Shown in pieces: positions 1-10,905 of a stretch of 64,000 nucleotides of DNA (the first letter of the stretch is position 1; every line of letters begins with the position of its first letter). The translations under genes were made by a program, and so were the position numbers. This stretch comes from Heliocidaris erythrogramma (taxonomy: Eukaryota > Echinodermata > Echinoidea > Camarodonta > Echinometridae). Location of the stretch: NCBI GenBank assembly GCA_025617745.1, contig CM046870.1, positions 26,269,501-26,333,500 of the forward strand, read 5' to 3'. The notes below the pieces were generated by a model that saw only the letters and a program-made list of their open reading frames with translations, did no database searches and had not been told where the DNA came from.

Positions 1-651
1 CAGGGCTCTCGGCTAGGTCCTCTGTTGTTTACCTTGTACACTGCTAACCTCATTTCAGGTGTCCAAACGAACTTCCCCGAGATATCTTGCCACTGCTACG
101 CAGATGACACACAGCTCTATGTATCATTTAGACCTGATGAACATGCTCAAGAGCGATGTGTACTACTCCTCGAAACATGCGTCAACTATGTACGTGGATG
201 GATGTTGAAAAATAGGCTAATGCTCAATGATAGTAAAACAGAATTAATGATCATTGGCACACCTAAACAGACATCCAAAATCAACTTAAATGGCGTGTCA
301 ATTGGAGATTCTATAATCAAACCATCTGTGAATGCAAGGAATCTCGGAGTACAGTTTGATGTGCACTTGAGTATGGGTGATCATATCACAAATGTCTGTA
401 AATCATCATACTACATGATCTATAATCTCAGACGTATTCGGAAATACTTAAATAAGGATATTATGAGAGATATTGTTCATGCATGCATCACTAATAAGTT
501 GGACTATTGTAATGGTCTACTGTATGGGATCCCTGACTGTCAAATATCGAGACTGCAAAGAGTTCAAAACACTTGTGCAAGGCTGATTAGTGGCTGTACC
601 AAATTCACCCATATCACCCCAATTTTGAGAAATTTGTTCGCCGAAGAATAA
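1..651 (+). pseudogene. LINE reverse transcriptase, partial and frameshifted
   Basis: Open from base 1 in frame 1, starting inside RT motif B (QGSRLGPLLF). The catalytic YADD box lies at 97-108 and is followed by the LMLNDSKTELM and NARNLGVQFD blocks of the RT thumb region, then by an RLQRVQNTCARLI segment. The protein would copy LINE RNA by target-primed reverse transcription. The frame closes at 651, but the expected continuation (R-I-T-F-K-I-L-L) is readable in another frame at about 636-670, so a small indel just before the rolling-circle insertion has broken it. No full-length start is in the window. It is dead on sequence evidence. Confidence 0.85.
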
Positions 652-670
652 CTTTCAAAATCTTGCTTAT

Positions 671-762
671 TAGGTGATCTGTCGGTATCGACAGATCACC
701 TATTAATTTTGTCAGAATTTTCTTCTTTATTAGGTGGTCTGTCGGTATCGACAGATCACCTT
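671..762 (+). repeat. Duplicated 5' terminal hairpin of the rolling-circle element
   Basis: Two near-identical hairpins at 671-702 and 733-760 (stem GGTGATCTGTCG with CGACAGATCACC, loop of 4). The second has one substitution in its left arm (GGTGGTCTGTCG). They are separated by TTAATTTTGTCAGAATTTTC and a TCTTCTTTA block. Two start signals in tandem could reflect an earlier end-to-end insertion. Confidence 0.8.
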
Positions 763-2015
763 TTAATTTTGTCAGAATTTTCTTCTTTATTTTTATTCTT
801 TATTTCTTCTTTTTATAACAAATTTTTGTACCCACCAAATCTCAAAATCGGCCAGGTCAATATCATCGAGTTTCATGTCATGTATGAGGACAATTATGGA
901 CATGATCCATTAACATTTTGGAGGTCATCAGGTCATCGTGACGTCATCAAGACGCCATTTTGTAAATTTACAAGATCGGTTATATCTTCATAATCGATCA
1001 TCAAAAATCAACTATATTCACATCACATAAACTTCACATGACGGGTCATCAAGTCATGTGCTCACAGGTCATCTAGAGGTCAGGACGTGCGCGTACGCGC
1101 GCGTCAAAATTTAAAAATGCTCAAAATCACATAGGATCAAGTCTGCACACGTTTCAGGTCATTTTGAGCATTTCAAAAATATCCGTACGTAAGCGTCCGC
1201 GCGCGCGTTTTACGCGCGCACAAGTCGTAAATAAAGTTAAATCGCTGTTTTTTCGATTGATTTGCAATCCTGACACTTTTCTTCATCATTTCCATCAACT
1301 TGGAATCAATTTCAATCAATAATAAGGTCGTACGGGCGCGTCAAAGTTCAAAATCCGTGCGCGCGTCTATGGCGAAAATAACGTAAAAACGTGCAAAAAC
1401 ATGCCTCTACAAAATTAACTCTAGCTCTTTAAATAGTCCACAAACCCCCAATTGTTTTATCATCATCACGTAGGGTATGAATCATAGATTTCATTTCATG
1501 TATCATTTGACCCTTATAAACATTATGACGTCATCAAAATGGCGCCAGAAGTCAAAATTTCCAATTTTCATGTTTTGACGTCGTCACATTTATGCAAATT
1601 TGGCTCTAGATTCGTAATTATTAGTCGTTTTTCGCCCAGATTTTGCTATGTCATAGCTGAGACAATTCTCTACGAGATCAATCATCACGGTTTTTCATTT
1701 TGATGACGTCATCACAGTGAAATTTTCAATTAAAGATGCCATGTCAGAATTTTCCCTATTTGCGTGTTATGTCTATGGAAGATGATTTTTTTTCGAATCA
1801 TGAATCTACATGACATTGTTCTCTGAGCTGTATCACAGTTGTTTTTGGTCTATTTTCTTCCAGATTTTAGTATGTTATAGCTGATACTATAAGCTTTTAC
1901 AAGTGTGGTCTCCAATTTTTGATCAGATGTAGGGATCATGCCCAATTTTTCACTACAAAATGGAATTTCAGAATCCCGTTTTTCGTTTACGTGTTATCTC
2001 TATGGGAAATGTTTT

Positions 2016-2080
2016 GGTATATTGGTCAAAGCACTTGCCTCTCATTCCGGTGACCCAGGTTCGATCCCCGGTGGGTCCAT
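2016..2080 (+). other. tRNA-like (Pol III A/B-box) segment, unit 1
   Basis: Contains TTGGTCAAAGCACTTGCC followed by CCAGGTTCGATCCCCGGTGGGTCCA. The part after the A-box-like stretch looks like an anticodon arm plus T arm with a B box (GGTTCGATCCC). No matching 5' acceptor strand is visible, so this is a tRNA relic or SINE-like promoter inside the rolling-circle element, not a functional tRNA gene. Confidence 0.45.
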
Positions 2081-2311
2081 TAATTTTTAAATTTTTTTTG
2101 GCTTCTTTTTGCCTTTCATTGTACCATCTTATTCGACTATTATAACATAAGCAATCACAAACAAAGTAATAAAATGTCTTATTTTGCATGTTATGTCTAT
2201 TAGAAAGTAGTGTGCAGTAGTTTATGTATAACCCTATGGAAAATCTGATTCCCTGAAGTGTATTAAAGCTATCCTGCAATATCATTAGTCCTATTTGATA
2301 TCACAATTTCT

Positions 2312-2705
2312 CAAAATGATAATGATGTTGATGATAATCATGATGATGATCATGATTATCATCAACATCATTATCATCAACATCATTATCATCATCACTG
2401 TCATGATATTCATGATGATGCTGATGATTATCATCAACTTCATTATCATCACTGTCATGATGATATTCATGATGATGATGATGATGATAATTATCAACAT
2501 CATTATCATCAGCACTGTCATGATGATATAATGATCATCATCATGATTATCTTCAACATCATTATCATCATCACTGTCATGATGATATACATGATGATGA
2601 TGATGATGATATAATATCATCACCGTCATGATCATCATTGCTATTATTATTGTCATCACCATCATTATATCACCTTCATCATGATAATCATCACCATTAT
2701 CATGA
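2312..2705. repeat. (ATC/GAT)n-rich microsatellite-like tract
   Basis: Irregular TCATCATGATGAT tract in unit 1; a shorter version lies at about 4421-4535 in unit 2. It produces spurious His/Asp-rich or Ile/Met-rich ORFs in several frames. A central microsatellite is common in HINE-type elements. Confidence 0.85.
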
Positions 2706-4140
2706 TTGTTATCTTGCACAAATATTATCACATCTTCCAATGACCGTTCCACACATTTTCTACATTCCTGTCCTCAAGAAGCAGGCATGCGTGGCATTCT
2801 TGACTTCCTATCTTCAGTTTAGTATTTCCCCCATTATTATGATCATCCTGATTACAATGATGATCATACCAATTGAAAGACAGACCACCTAATTCGTCCT
2901 CATGACGAATTAAATTCTAGTTTTTATTATTATTTCTTTTTATTACACATTCTTGTTCCCAATAAATCTCAAAATCGGCCAGGTCAATATCATCGAGTTT
3001 CATGTCATGTATGAGGTCAATCATGGACATGGTCCATTAAGCTTTTGGAGGTCATCAGGTCATCGTGACGTCATCAAGACGCCATTTTGTAAATTTACAA
3101 GATTGATTATATCTTCATAATCGATAATCAAATATCAACTATATTCACATCACATAAACTTCACATGACGGGTCATCAAGTCATGTCCTCACAGGTCATC
3201 TAGAGGTCAGGACGTGCGCGTACGCGCGCGTCAAAATTTAAAAATGCTCAAAATCACGTAGGATCAAGTCTGCACACGTTTCAGGTCATTTTGAGCATTT
3301 CAAAAATGTCCGTGCGTAAGCGTCCGCGCGCGCGCTTTACGCGCGCGCAAGTCGTAAATAACGTTAAAACGCTGTTTTTTCGATTGATTTGCAATCCTGA
3401 CACTTTTCTTCATCATTTCCATCAACTTGGAATCAAATTCAATCAATAATAAGGTCGTACGGGCGCGTCAAATTTCAAAATCCGTGCGCGCATCTATGGC
3501 GAAAATAACGTAAAAACGTGCAAAAACATGCCTCTACAAAATTAACTCTAGCTCTTTAAATAGTTCACAAACCCCCCAATTTTTTGTCATCATCAGGTAG
3601 GGTATGAATCACAGATTTCATTTCATGTATCATTTGACCCTTATAAACATTATGATGTCATCAAAATGGCGCCAGAAATCAAAATTTCCATTTTTCATGT
3701 TTTGACGTCATCACATTTATGCAAATTTGGCTCTAGATTCGTAATTATTGGTCGTTTTTCGCCCAGATTTTGATATGTTATAGCTGAGACAATTCTCTAC
3801 AAGATCAGTTACCACCGTTTTCCATTTTGATGACGTAATCATATTGAAATTTTCAATTAAAAACGACATGTCAGAATTTCCCCTTTTGCGTGTTATGTCT
3901 ATGGAAGATGATTTTTTTTCGAATCATGAATCTACATGACATCGTTCTCTGAGCAGTATCTCAGTTATTTTTGGTCTATTTCCTTCCAGATTTTAATATG
4001 TTGTAGCTGAGACTATAAGCTTTTATTAGTAAGCCCGCCAATTTTTGATCAGATGTCGGGATCATGCCCAATTTTGAACTACCAAATGGGATTTGAGAAT
4101 CCCGTTTTTCGTTTACGTGTTATCTCTATGGGAAATATTT

Positions 4141-4205
4141 TGGTCTATTGGTCAAAGCACTTGCCTCCCATGCAGGTGACCCAGGTTCGATCCCGGTGGG
4201 TCCAT
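4141..4205 (+). other. tRNA-like (Pol III A/B-box) segment, unit 2
   Basis: Second copy of the tRNA-like block. Here the anticodon arm reads CTTGC-CTCCCAT-GCAGG, a 5-bp stem with a 7-nt loop and a CCC (Gly-like) triplet, followed by GGTTCGATCCC. The acceptor stem does not close. Present in both element units, so it predates the dimer. Confidence 0.45.
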
Positions 4206-4723
4206 AACAATTTTTTTTTTTTTTGCTTTTTTTTGCCTGTCATTTTACCATCCTCTTCGACTATTGTAACATAAAAAATCACAAATCATGTAATAAACTG
4301 CCATATTTTCCGTATTATGTCTATTAGAAAGTAGTGTATAGTAGTTTGTGTACAACCCTACGGAAATTGTGATTTCCTGTCCTGTATTAGAGCTATATGG
4401 TTAATCTCCCAAGTATCCTGTATCATCATTATTATCATCACCATCATGATCATCATCGCTATTATTATATCATCATCATCATCATTCTATCATTATAATC
4501 ATCATAATCACCATTATCATCATCACCATAAACATTTTACAATGACCGTTACACATTTTGCTACATTCCTGTCCTCACGAAACATCTCCATTCATGGTAT
4601 TCTTGACATCCTATCTTCAGTTTACCATTTCCCCATTTTTATGATCATCCTGATTACAATCATGATCGTACAAATTGAAAGACAGATCACCTAATTCGTC
4701 CTCATGACGAATTAAATTCTAGT

Positions 4724-4988
4724 TGTATATAAGGCGCTTCATGGTCAAGCTCCTATGTACATCAGAGAATTGCTGAATCTCAGAGTCAATCAACATAGTC
4801 GAAACCTGCGCAGTTCCCAAGATACTCTGCTTCTCCAAATTCCATTCGTAAAAACAAAAGTAACACTGGGTGGTCGCTCATTTGCTTGTGCAGCCCCTAA
4901 ACTCTGGAATAACTTGCCATTGGAAGTCAGGAAATCCCCATCTGTGAATATGTTTAAATCAAAACTCAAAGCATATCTATTAAATTAA
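4724..4988 (+). pseudogene. C-terminal tail of the LINE ORF
   Basis: Encodes the typical C-terminal region of CR1/L2-like ORF2 proteins: YKALHGQAPMYIRELL, then a LRSS block, a GGRSFACAAPKLWNNLP motif and a FKSKLKAYLL terminus, stop at 4986-4988. It continues the frame broken at 670 by the rolling-circle insertion. The next 100 bases are the 3' end with the (ATT)n tail. Confidence 0.85.
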
Positions 4989-5094
4989 TAACAAGCATAT
5001 CAGGAGCTCATGCAGCGCAGTAGAATATACAAGTTGTTGGATAGTTAGTGCGCTTTATAAATGTATTATTATTATTATTATTATATTAATCCTT

Positions 5095-6461
5095 TATTCG
5101 ACAATATTCCTAAAGTCAACTTGGTCTAAATGACGAGGAGTATACAAACTATAAGGAAAACAAAAGATATTTTATAAGATCACATTCAGTGTTCTTAATC
5201 ATTTCCAGGCTTCCTATACTTATTACTCAGTTAAATCAAGGAGAAAAAAAAAATATTTTCAGCAAATTAATATATTGTTTTGTAGGAATGCCAAATGATA
5301 TCACTAAAAATCTGGTAAATAATTTGTATTCAATTGAATTTATTGATTCATTTGTCATAATAAGGCCAAGTAAAATTGATTCCTGGTTTCTCATCCGGAT
5401 TTTTTTAATTAGGAGGAGGGGTTCCATTTTATTTAATATTTGATAATATTGTAACACCAAAAAGTGGCACAGACAAGAAGAACACCATATGCACACATGA
5501 TGGTTGTGTTACAGGATCTTTTATTGCAGGCTAGCATTTTGCATCTTGCAAAATCATACCCGAACCCTACAAGATAAAGATAAATGCACATGATAATACA
5601 ATGAACAATCTTAAACAGGAAATAAATACTAGCCACAATACATTTGGGCTCTTTAACAGTTGTGTTATTATGCTTTGAATTAGATTAGGGGTTTTGAAGC
5701 GAATTATACAAAACAATAAAAATGATATATATCACAACGCTACTTCAAGTAGTGCTGAATAAACGCTCATTCGACCTACTCTAGTGAGAGGATAAACGAT
5801 GGGATAGAAAAGAGAATATAAGATATGTAGGAGAGAAAGAGAGAGAGACTATACAGTCTAACAAACCCGCGACAATAGTTTGTAGCAATCCTGATCTACT
5901 AACATGTGTGTTAGATTACTTCATGGTTACATTCAAGGTAGGTTTGCACCAATAAACTTGAATGTTGTCAAGTTCAACATTATCAGAAAGATTATTTAAC
6001 CAGTAAACAATAAACATAGTTCATTAAAACAAGAATCAACATTAAGTGCAGATAGCAGTTATAATATATTCCGACATAAAGATGCATTGATTTACAAATC
6101 TAAAATCTAACTTACCCCAGCTGGAGTCTGAGAGTTGAGAACTCTGCTTTCTGAAATATATGTGTTGCTTTCTTGAGATATGCTGATATAATGAAGCAGA
6201 GGAGGGTATTCTTGGTCCCACTCACCCCTACTGGACATGAGTGAGTCATGGAAAGTGTGTCCTTAGTTACCCCTATTCATTACCAAAACAAACAATTGCT
6301 ACAAAGCCAAGTGCAATCTGGGTTTAGCTTAATTGGCACCAGTAACAAAGGCCCTTAAAAGCCACATGCATCAACGTGGAATGCATTTTAAAGGTGTTAT
6401 TACAAATTTGGATATATTTTTCTGTCATTTCTTATTTATGTTCAAAACCCAATGTCAAATG
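5095..6461. other. No gene recognised
   Basis: AT-rich DNA with scattered short ORFs lacking any recognisable domain. A short (AG)n stretch lies near 5831-5846. Nothing further can be supported. Confidence 0.6.
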
Positions 6462-9400
6462 TTTTTTTTTTTTTTTTTTTTTTTTTTTGGGGGGGGGGGG
6501 GGGTTGTTTTGTTTCTTCGTCGTCTACAGAAGAAGGAGGAGGGGAAGAGGAACTACCCAACATAACATCTTCTTCCATCGGTACATAACTATAACAAATT
6601 ACAAACAAAAGATTTTTAAAAATTCAGAACAAAGTAACATGTAACAATGAGATCCATGGTCAAGTATACATTACTGTTAATCATCAAGATAACTGCATTA
6701 CTATCTTCAAGTTCAAATGTCACTTCCTCGAAAAGAAATGTGATATGTGACAATGATAACATAGCTGTTGATGATGATAAAGTGATATTTGAAACATTAG
6801 CAGATACCACCTTCCCATACGTTAACCCTGTCTCTATCACAAGCTGTGTCGTTTCTTTTTGTTTGTTTGTTGTTGTTCTTGTTGTTGTTTTGTAGGGTGG
6901 TGGAAATGTCCATGCTGAAATACATTATGCCAGGACTGCCATTTCTTTCTCAAGATTACACGTAAGAAGACGTGTGTGGCATGGAATTGTTTCCTCGACC
7001 AAGTTATCACTCGAACCAGGGAGATGGATCTCTTAATAGTTACATTTCCCTGTTATGTAGGTCCAATGAGTTATGCTCCAACCAGGGAAGTGTAAAGAGA
7101 GCTCTAATGCCAATGGAGGATTATTCATGCAGGGAACAGAAACTTGAGAATTATAGACAGCTGCAGTTGTTATGCCATAGCCTGCAATTTCTTGTTCGGC
7201 GCGGCCCCGACCCCCCCCCCCCCCCCCCCCCCCCCCCCTCTCTCTCTCTCTCTGTCTCTCTCATGTCTTGTTCTGTCTCTTTTCCGTCTTTTTTGCTATT
7301 TCTCTCTCTCTCTCTCTCTCTCTCCCAGCTTTCTTTCTACTTATTAATTCTCTTCACCGATAAACTCCAGATTAAGCCTATCTTAGTTCGTTATTTTAAA
7401 GTTGTTTCTCTCTCTCTCCCTCTGTCTCTGTGTATGCGTGTGTGTGTGTGGGCGTGTTTAGCCGTATGTCCGAGGACATTTTCGGACAGAGAACAACAAA
7501 AAAAAAATCATGAGAACAATGGTCCTTGAACGTCGAACAATGAATTTGTGCCTTATTCCGTCGACGGTCCGGGGACGGAGGAACAATAGAGGAACAATAC
7601 TTGTCCTCGGAAGTAAAGCCATGTAAAGCTGTATGTGTGTGTGTGTGTGTGTGAATGTGTGTTGGTGTGTTGGGGAAGGTGGGGGGGGGGGGGGGGGGTG
7701 AGATGTCATAATTTTTGATTTGTAGCACTTTAGCCAAGAAATATGTACGTGAACCATGAATAAACTGTAATTCGTTGCTTGAACCAGCTTCCATCTCCCT
7801 ATTGAGTTAATCCTCGGTTGTTACAAACATAATTTTTTTTCTTCACAAAATGCAGTAAAACGTACGTTAGATTGAATATGGTCATACCCCCTTTATAATC
7901 AATAAGGAAGACTGGTATAACCTTTCAACTGTATATGCCAGTAACAACTAGATACTAGTATTCGAAAACAACAACATCAGCTATTACAGCATTCATTCAT
8001 CATTTCAAGGCAAATGCCAGCAGGTTTCATAAAACCTGCACAGGTCAAAGGTGTGATTTCAAGGTCAAATCTGACCAATGACCAACTGCAAATGAAATAC
8101 TGCGAGCGAAAGCGTTTGTAAACATGTAGCTATTATATGCCTGTATTTTGTGCACATATGTTGTTCTACCCCTTACAATAATTATCACGACCTTATGTAT
8201 ACAACCTCGCTCATTCCTCCATCTTATCAAACGCTATAATTAGAATAAAAGTACATGTTCATATATTTTTTTCAGTAGGGCCAGTACTCATTTGTGATAT
8301 ATGAATATACGGTTATATTCCCATTCATAAATGCCACAAAATGTTCATAACTGTACTGTTCTTTAAAAGTTAACCAAGTTATATCTAAAATCAAACAAAG
8401 TCAAACAGAAATATGTCACCCTTTGCAAGACTCGAGAAACAAATTAATGGTGAAAGCTAATAATGGCATAATGATGGTACGTCGTTAAACTAAAACAAAA
8501 AAGGGGCTTCATTTAAGTTCCTCATTTCGATTTTCATCCAATCTAATTCCACAAGGAATCGAACTTAGGTCCTTCATGTCCATGCAAGGCTAATGCAGGC
8601 CTGGCTAATGACTGTGTTCCTGTACACGATATCCTCATAATCATGAATCATTTCGATTCTTCTTCTTAATGGTCTACTATATTTACTGTTTTTAAATGTT
8701 CTTATTGGATAAAACAGTCGATTAAATAAAAGTACAAAACCATGTACATCACAAGTACGACATAGAAGTTAAAAAAATAAACGGTCACCCCGTTTGAAAT
8801 AATGTGCAAATAAAAACAGTAGTAACAATAATGATGGTGAAGGAATAGTGGAACAGCAGGAAAAAGATATTTAACCTTCAATTCAAACTCACAGCTTGAA
8901 AACAATTTTTTAAAATGAATACCCAATTACTATATATATATATATATCTATACTTACTTGTATCCTCATGTGTTCAGCACGGGCTTCTGCGCTCACGGTC
9001 CAAACATCAAGCTGTCGTTTTACAGGTATTAGAAAACTTGCTACAGTGTCGAATTGTGTAAACTGTCAAGAACTACTTGTTTGATCATGACTGTCTGCAG
9101 TTTGTAAAGTGTCAACACCTGTCTTTTGTCCGAGTCTCATCTGTAACACTTCCCTATCTCAATGTCCAATAAATTTAGTGTGTATCAGCGACTGATGAGA
9201 ACATACAATGAGATAGAAAACGGATCTTAAAAGAACTGGATCATGGAAAGTAAAATGATCTTGGGTCGCCATGCGCATGGTTTTGAGTTCCTTTTGTCCA
9301 ATTTTTTTATATAGCTTTTAAAACTTGCGTTGAGCTGATCGAAACTGCTTTGGTAGAGACCATTATATTAGGGAGTGCTCTTCCACCTCCCTGATTATAT

Positions 9401-9644
9401 GCAAGGACGATGGAGCCAGCGTGCTGGGAATGACTCCCTGGTGCAATGCCCTGGAGTTACACTCTACCCCCCCCCCCCCCCCCCCCCACCCACGCCACCT
9501 ATAGGACCTCCGTCTCTCTATCTCTCTCTCTCTCCGATCTCGGCATCTCTCTCTCCATTGCTCTCTATCCCACTTCTATGACGGGCACTTCTGACCCACT
9601 GTACATCTCTCTTCCTACTCTCTGTATCCCTCCCTCGCTATCTC

Positions 9645-9675
<31 letters not shown>

Positions 9676-9700
9676 CACCTAAGCTTCTCTCTGTTGCTAC
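6462..9700. repeat. Region of homopolymer and dinucleotide tracts
   Basis: Notable tracts: T then G at 6462-6503; C then TC at 7211-7252; TC at 7304-7324; GT at 7630-7653; G at 7681-7698; AT at 8932-8947; C at 9467-9487; TC at 9640-9680. The proline-, serine/leucine- and histidine-rich ORFs over them are artefacts of low complexity. No gene is recognisable between the tracts. At 8551-8560 the minus strand reads GTTCGATTCC, a lone B-box-like match without a tRNA fold. Confidence 0.8.
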
Positions 9701-10765
9701 TCTTTCTCTCCTATTTTGGTTTTGTTTGCAGCAGCTAAACCAAGGAAAATTATTAATTATTGATGGGAACGATAGCCCTGGTGCCCTGCTCTGCATGGTG
9801 TCACACCCATGACCCCACCCCACATCCACCTCGCTCCAAACCTTACTTTCTAATGTCGGTGTGATATGTATTTCTCTCGTCCTGATTCTCTATTATTTCT
9901 TTTGTTTTTTGTCTCTATCTTTCACCATCTCTCTCTTCCTTTGTCCCTTTCTTTCCTTTCTCTGTTTCTATCGCTGTCTATCCCCACGCCGTTTTCTTTC
10001 TCTCTCTCTCTCTCTTATTTCTGATTTGATGTCCATGATTTATTGATTCGTCGAATTTCCGCTTAAATTTTATTTGCTGGTTCTTTCGTTCGTATCAATG
10101 ACATCAATATATCCTGATCTGCGAAATTCCGATCATCGGATCATGTCATATGATATTGATAATAAAACATGGTTCTTATCAGTACCGTATTTAGAATCAT
10201 TACGCAGGATTAATCGTATATGAGTGCCATGTTCACGGAAGTTGTTATCCGAACGATGCAAACACGTCAAATCTATTGATCATTAGCGGAAATCGCTCTT
10301 AAAATGGGAGGGGGGCAAGGTAAAAATAAAATTAAAAGGGTCATCAAATTTGTTTTAGATGCCTTCTTTTTCCAATATTCTTTGACCGAAGAAAAAAAGT
10401 TGTGGGAATGAGGAAGACATGCGGTATTGTGTCCCCTCTCCAAATCTTTGGGGACGTGTCCCTCGCCCCCCCCCCCCCTCCCCGCCCCCTCCAGTTCCCC
10501 CGGATTTCTGCCTGATTTCTGATTAATTATTCTTCCGCCTATGTAGTTCTTTGCATCTTAAAATCATTTGTCTAGAGTCATTCTGCTTCAACTCCTAATC
10601 AAATTCTTAATAATGATACCCTCCCCAGTATTTAAAAAAAAACACACACAAACGGAACGCTACAGTCCTTTACAGTTTCACTTTATTGTTTTATGTCTCA
10701 CATTGTCTTAATGTTTTTCGCAAAATAAGACAAACAAACATGAATTCTATTGTGAGACTAGAACT
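9701..10765. other. No gene recognised
   Basis: Contains further TC tracts (9996-10015) and a poly-C/CCCCTCC stretch near 10466-10495. No coding or structural signal was found. Confidence 0.6.
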
Positions 10766-10905
10766 GGGGAGCGTTTCATGAAAGGAAGTTGTCGGATATT
10801 TCATCCGACAACTGTTATAAGCTACTGAAATCCTTGCATCTGATTGGCTGAGAGCAAATTTGTTGGATAAAATATCTGACAAGTCCTTTCATGAAATGCC
10901 CCCCC
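10766..10905. mobile_element. Short MITE, GTTTCAT(A/G)AAA family, diverged copy
   Basis: Begins GCGTTTCATGAAAG and ends CTTTCATGAAATGC. The interior reads TTATAAGCTACTGAAATCCTTG then TCTGATTGGCTGAGAGC, which recurs in the copies at 14655, 54709 and 57439. About 140 bp, non-coding, with inverted ends: a miniature inverted-repeat element. This copy is the most diverged. Confidence 0.7.

Larger units (their letters stand above)
671..4723 (+). mobile_element. Helentron/HINE-like non-autonomous element, tandem dimer
   Basis: A non-coding element inserted between two Ts of the LINE (host CTTAT|TGTAT). The left end begins TAGGTGATCTGTC, inside a hairpin with 12-bp arms (673-684/689-700). The inverted copy GACAGATCACCTAA lies at 4681-4694 and is not terminal: it is followed by an 8-bp-stem hairpin (AATTCGTC, 4693-4700, with GACGAATT, 4706-4713) and then AAATTCTAG (4714-4722). 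Asymmetric TIRs, a 3' hairpin, a CTAG terminus and no target duplication match Helentron-type rolling-circle elements. Unit 1 is 671-2920 and unit 2 is 2921-4723. Unit 2 lacks the 5' hairpin and begins directly in the T-rich subterminal region. Blocks such as AAAATCGGCCAGGTCAATAT recur at an offset of about 2126. No Rep/helicase ORF is present, so it is non-autonomous. Confidence 0.75.
1..5094 (+). mobile_element. CR1/L2-like LINE fragment split by a rolling-circle element
   Basis: The 3' part of a non-LTR retrotransposon, cut off on the left by the window edge and interrupted at 671-4723 by another element. The left piece (1-670) carries the second half of the reverse transcriptase. The right piece (4724-5094) carries the C-terminal tail and a 3' end reading GCGCTTTATAAATG followed by (ATT)n. 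Rejoining 670 to 4724 gives the continuous reading ...KILLIVYKALHGQAP..., as expected for this clade, so the two pieces were one element. A 3' microsatellite tail instead of poly-A is typical of CR1/L2-type LINEs. Clade assignment is from motif memory, not a search. Confidence 0.85.

Noticed and set aside
2291..2752. His/Asp- and Ile/Met-rich ORFs on both strands
   Set aside because: Translation of an ATC/GAT microsatellite.
4141..4205. Functional tRNA-Gly gene
   Set aside because: The anticodon arm and B box look right, but no acceptor stem closes and the T stem has mismatches.
7144..7794. Proline- and serine/leucine-rich ORFs near 7.2-7.8 kb, also 9.4-9.7 kb and 18.9-20.1 kb
   Set aside because: Translations of poly-C/poly-G and TC/GA tracts; no conserved sequence outside them.
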